54,438 nt of DNA from Curtobacterium flaccumfaciens UCD-AKU. Its GTDB lineage: Bacteria > Actinomycetota > Actinomycetes > Actinomycetales > Microbacteriaceae. A model generated the notes under the pieces. That model was not told where the DNA came from. It made no database searches and saw nothing but the letters and a program-made list of their open reading frames with translations. The stretch is taken from contig NZ_KB714620.1 of the NCBI RefSeq assembly GCF_000349565.1, forward strand, positions 180,245 to 234,682, given 5' to 3'. The position numbers were made by a program, and so were the translations under genes. Shown in pieces: positions 52,642 through 54,438 of this stretch (the first letter of the stretch is position 1; the number at the start of each line of letters is the position of its first letter).

Positions 52642-53184
52642 TCAGGCCGGGACGGCGCCGAGCGTCGCGACGGGCAGCCGCGGCTCGAGGCGCTCGCGTC
52701 CGTTCAGGCCGTCGAGCTCGAGCAGCGCTGCGAAGCCGATCGCCTGGTAGCCGGCGCGCTCGAGCAGCGTGATGGTCGCGGCTCCGGTCCCCCCGGTGGC
52801 CAGGACGTCGTCGACGACGAGCACCCGCGTGCCTGCGGGCAGCTGACCCGGTCGCAGTTCGAGTTCGGCCTCGCCGTACTCGAGCGCGTACTGCTCGCTC
52901 AGGACCTCGCCGGGGAGCTTGCCCGCCTTGCGCACCGTGAGCACACCGACCTGGTGCTGGGCGGCGATGCCCCCGGCCAGTGCGAAGCCACGGGCCTCGA
53001 TGCCGGCGACGGCGTCGAAGCCGGCCCCGACCGCGAACGGTGCCGCGAGTGCTTCACACACCCGACCGAAGGCGACGGCGTCCGAGAACACCGGCGTCAC
53101 GTCGCGGAACAGCACCCCCGGCTTCGGGAAGTCCGGCACGAGGGCGGTGAGGCGTTCGACGAGTGCAGCTGCGGTTTCGGTCAC
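52642..53184 (-). CDS. apt: adenine phosphoribosyltransferase
   Basis: 180 aa. The family landmarks [40 protein letters not shown] and the PRPP-binding loop [13 protein letters not shown] are present. It salvages adenine to AMP using PRPP. The GTG at 53184 has no ribosome site and lies 6 nt after TACCGT (53191-53196), so the message is probably leaderless; a longer upstream reading is rejected because it would run through that promoter. Confidence 0.94.
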   Translation of the reverse strand: MTETAAALVERLTALVPDFPKPGVLFRDVTPVFSDAVAFGRVCEALAAPFAVGAGFDAVAGIEARGFALAGGIAAQHQVGVLTVRKAGKLPGEVLSEQYALEYGEAELELRPGQLPAGTRVLVVDDVLATGGTGAATITLLERAGYQAIGFAALLELDGLNGRERLEPRLPVATLGAVPA

Positions 53185-53310
53185 CCGCCAACGGTACGGG
53201 AGGCCCGGGCTGCGTCCGACACGTCGGCGCACGGTGCGAGGCTGGTCGCCTCGTGCGGGCCCCACCGTTCGCTGCACCGTGCGGGTTCCGTCGGACGGTT
53301 CACCGAAGGT

Positions 53311-53344
53311 GGCTCGGTGCGAGGTTGTTTCCTCGCACCGAGCC
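53311..53344. terminator. 14-bp perfect hairpin in the apt upstream region
   Basis: GGCTCGGTGCGAGG (53311-53324) pairs exactly with 53331-53344 around TTGTTT. It lies 90 bp past the end of the 77-aa minus-strand gene and upstream of apt, so it can stop read-through into apt. The right arm plus following bases resemble the GCACCGAGCCGTCAGGC segment of the 214-bp array. Confidence 0.7.
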
Positions 53345-53434
53345 GTTCAGGCCGCACGGGCTCCGGAAGGACGCACCGTGCGTGCGTGAGGCCGACGACA
53401 GTGCCGACGACAGTGCTGGCGACAGCGCCTGCGG

Positions 53435-53668
53435 TCAGCGCCACATCCGCATCGCGGCGCCCTGGGTGATCCAGTCGGTCTCGCGCTGTCGGCGTTCCCG
53501 CTCGAGGCGGGCCAGCGTGGCGAGGTCGATCTCGGGCCGCTCCTTGCGGGTGCGTCGGCTCCAGATGATGAGCGACATCCCGACGCGGAGTGCGATGCGG
53601 TCGGCGAGTGAGACCCGGCGGCGCACCGCGCGGGTATCGGGTGGACGGGTGGTGGTCTTCGTGGACAC
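53435..53668 (-). CDS. small basic hypothetical protein
   Basis: 77 aa from the GTG at 53668, which has GAAGGGG about 8 nt upstream. A Lys/Thr/Arg-rich head is followed by a possible amphipathic or short membrane helix (SLADRIALRVGMSLIIW), then a basic hinge (SRRTRKERPE) and a charged helix (LATLARLERERRQRETDWI). Similar short proteins of unknown function are common in Microbacteriaceae, to my memory. The long frame extending further upstream is not supported by a start context. Confidence 0.7.
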   Translation of the reverse strand: MSTKTTTRPPDTRAVRRRVSLADRIALRVGMSLIIWSRRTRKERPEIDLATLARLERERRQRETDWITQGAAMRMWR

Positions 53669-53996
53669 GGTGATCCCCTTCAGGGCATGGCAGAGCTGCC
53701 CGGGTGTCGGGCATGACGAAACCGCCCGGATCGCGGGCAGTGAGAATTGAATGCGTGAGAATGCACTCCGGGATGGTCCGGAAATGTACGGACAACGATC
53801 GCGGAATGCGCGTCGACACCGAGAGCGTCGCACTGCCCACCGACATTCTTCCGGCGTCGTCCGTACAGATCGGACGGGACGCACCGACGTGCCGTCGAGC
53901 CGTTCGGCGGACGAACGAACCGGTGCTGCACGAGCCAGATCGGCTCAGCGCAGGGTGCCCTGAGGCACAGATGTCAGGAGAGTGGGACGCTCCGGG
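53669..53996. other. 328-bp gene-free region
   Basis: No gene is credible here. It holds short GC hairpins (for example GCCCGGGTGTCGGGC near 53698), two GTGAGAAT copies at about 53740-53762, and a 9-bp inverted repeat TGTACGGAC/GTCCGTACA (53785-53793 and 53859-53867). It probably contains the promoter of the 77-aa gene, which I could not pinpoint. Confidence 0.5.
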
Positions 53997-54068
53997 TCAG
54001 CGGACGCGGGACGGGGAACCGACGCGTCCACGGATTCCGCGGAACGGAGTGGTCGTTGCGATCATCAT
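53997..54068 (-). CDS. possible 23-aa small protein
   Basis: On the minus strand, an ATGATG start (54068/54065) is preceded by AAAGGGGG at 7 nt and followed by 22-23 basic codons (IATTTPFRGIRGRVG...) and a TGA. The upstream DNA (54120-54180) is AT-richer than anything around it, with TTGCGC and GATAGT spaced 16 bp on the minus strand, a plausible promoter. A strong ribosome site and promoter for such a short frame suggest a real small protein or a leader peptide, but no downstream regulated gene is evident. Confidence 0.4.
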   Translation of the reverse strand: MMIATTTPFRGIRGRVGSPSRVR

Positions 54069-54438
54069 GGTCGGCCCCCTTTCGGTCTCGAGCTGGTGGA
54101 TTCGTCCGGGTCGAATGTTCGACCGTTCGCGACGAGTGAACACTATCGGCACCGCAAATCGGAGCGCAACCCCTTTGTCGGAAAACGTCTGGAATTGCAT
54201 TCCCGAACAGGCCGATCACGGTGCGAGGTTCGTGTTCTCGCGCCGACTCGCCAGCTGCGTGCAGAGTTCCCGTCGTGCACCGGCGCCGGGCCTGCCGGCT
54301 GCACCGTGCGCTGTCGGCGGACCGGTGGCAGCCTGCGTGCTCGGTGCGGGATCGCAGGCCTGCACGGTGCGGGCAACCTCGCACCGGGTGACGGAGCACG
54401 CACGGAGCACGCACGGTGCACGCCGGAGGCCCGGTACC
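54069..54438. other. window-end region with an AT-rich segment then repeat-like DNA
   Basis: 54069-54210 is comparatively AT-rich and probably carries the promoter of the small frame at 54068. From 54213 to the end there are several GCACGGTGC/GCACCGTGC motifs, and the window stops inside a GGAGGCCCGG half-element (54425-54434). I see no gene reading through the end. Confidence 0.5.

Noticed and set aside
1..54438. tRNA, rRNA, prophage or IS elements
   Set aside because: No cloverleaf with the conserved GGTTCGA arm, rRNA stretch, integrase or transposase motif was recognised by eye; a scan with tRNA and transposase models would settle it.

Overview
The window is about 70 percent GC, with NNG/NNC-biased codons, many GTG starts, ATGA/TGATG gene overlaps and many starts that look leaderless. 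The gene content is that of a high-GC Gram-positive actinobacterium: an actinobacterial cytochrome bc1 set (ctaE-qcrCAB) next to trpD, pdxST, a HIT protein beside thrS, a bifunctional Rel, and a LAxTG wall-anchored protein. It most resembles Microbacteriaceae, and Curtobacterium is my best guess from gene order and repeat style. That guess is from memory and was not tested by a search.

Layout. 0-3 kb: an SPFH/NfeD membrane pair facing an atypical SDR and a Nudix hydrolase. 3-8 kb: a short UvrA paralogue, small membrane and acidic proteins, a lipoprotein and a zinc alcohol dehydrogenase. 8-12 kb: a giant cell-wall-anchored surface protein, then an acetyltransferase. 12-16 kb: two regulator/target divergons, an MmyB-type regulator with an SDR and a TetR regulator with a FabF-like ketosynthase. 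16-21 kb: dihydroxyacetone kinase dhaKLM (PTS type) divergent from glpF-glpK, with two identical palindromes in the shared intergenic region. 21-27 kb: trpD divergent from ctaE-qcrC-qcrA-qcrB. 27-36 kb: a metallophosphoesterase, a Stealth-type phosphotransferase with a three-gene overlapping operon upstream, deoC, a ROK kinase and an unassigned protein. 36-45 kb: housekeeping genes on the minus strand (rel, a rhodanese, secF, secD, yajC, ruvB, ruvA, ruvC and a YebC protein). 45-48 kb: an AAA+ ATPase and a TPR membrane protein, apparently inserted between the YebC gene and pdxT. 48-53 kb: pdxT, pdxS, HIT, thrS, apt. The last 1.2 kb holds small proteins and repeat-like DNA.

The most unusual non-coding content is a family of intergenic palindromes with a GGAGGC(C/G)CG core. 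It occurs singly (3.15, 20.95 and 34.95 kb) and inside three large tandem arrays: 214-bp units at 21.06 kb, about 174-196-bp units at 28.2 kb and 172-bp units at 35.67 kb. Each array abuts the 3-prime end of a gene. A second recurrent element is a near-identical long terminator hairpin at 6.28 and 28.13 kb. No tRNA, rRNA, IS element, prophage or CRISPR array was seen. The best candidate for a little-described protein system is the AAA+/TPR membrane pair at 45.4-48.2 kb.
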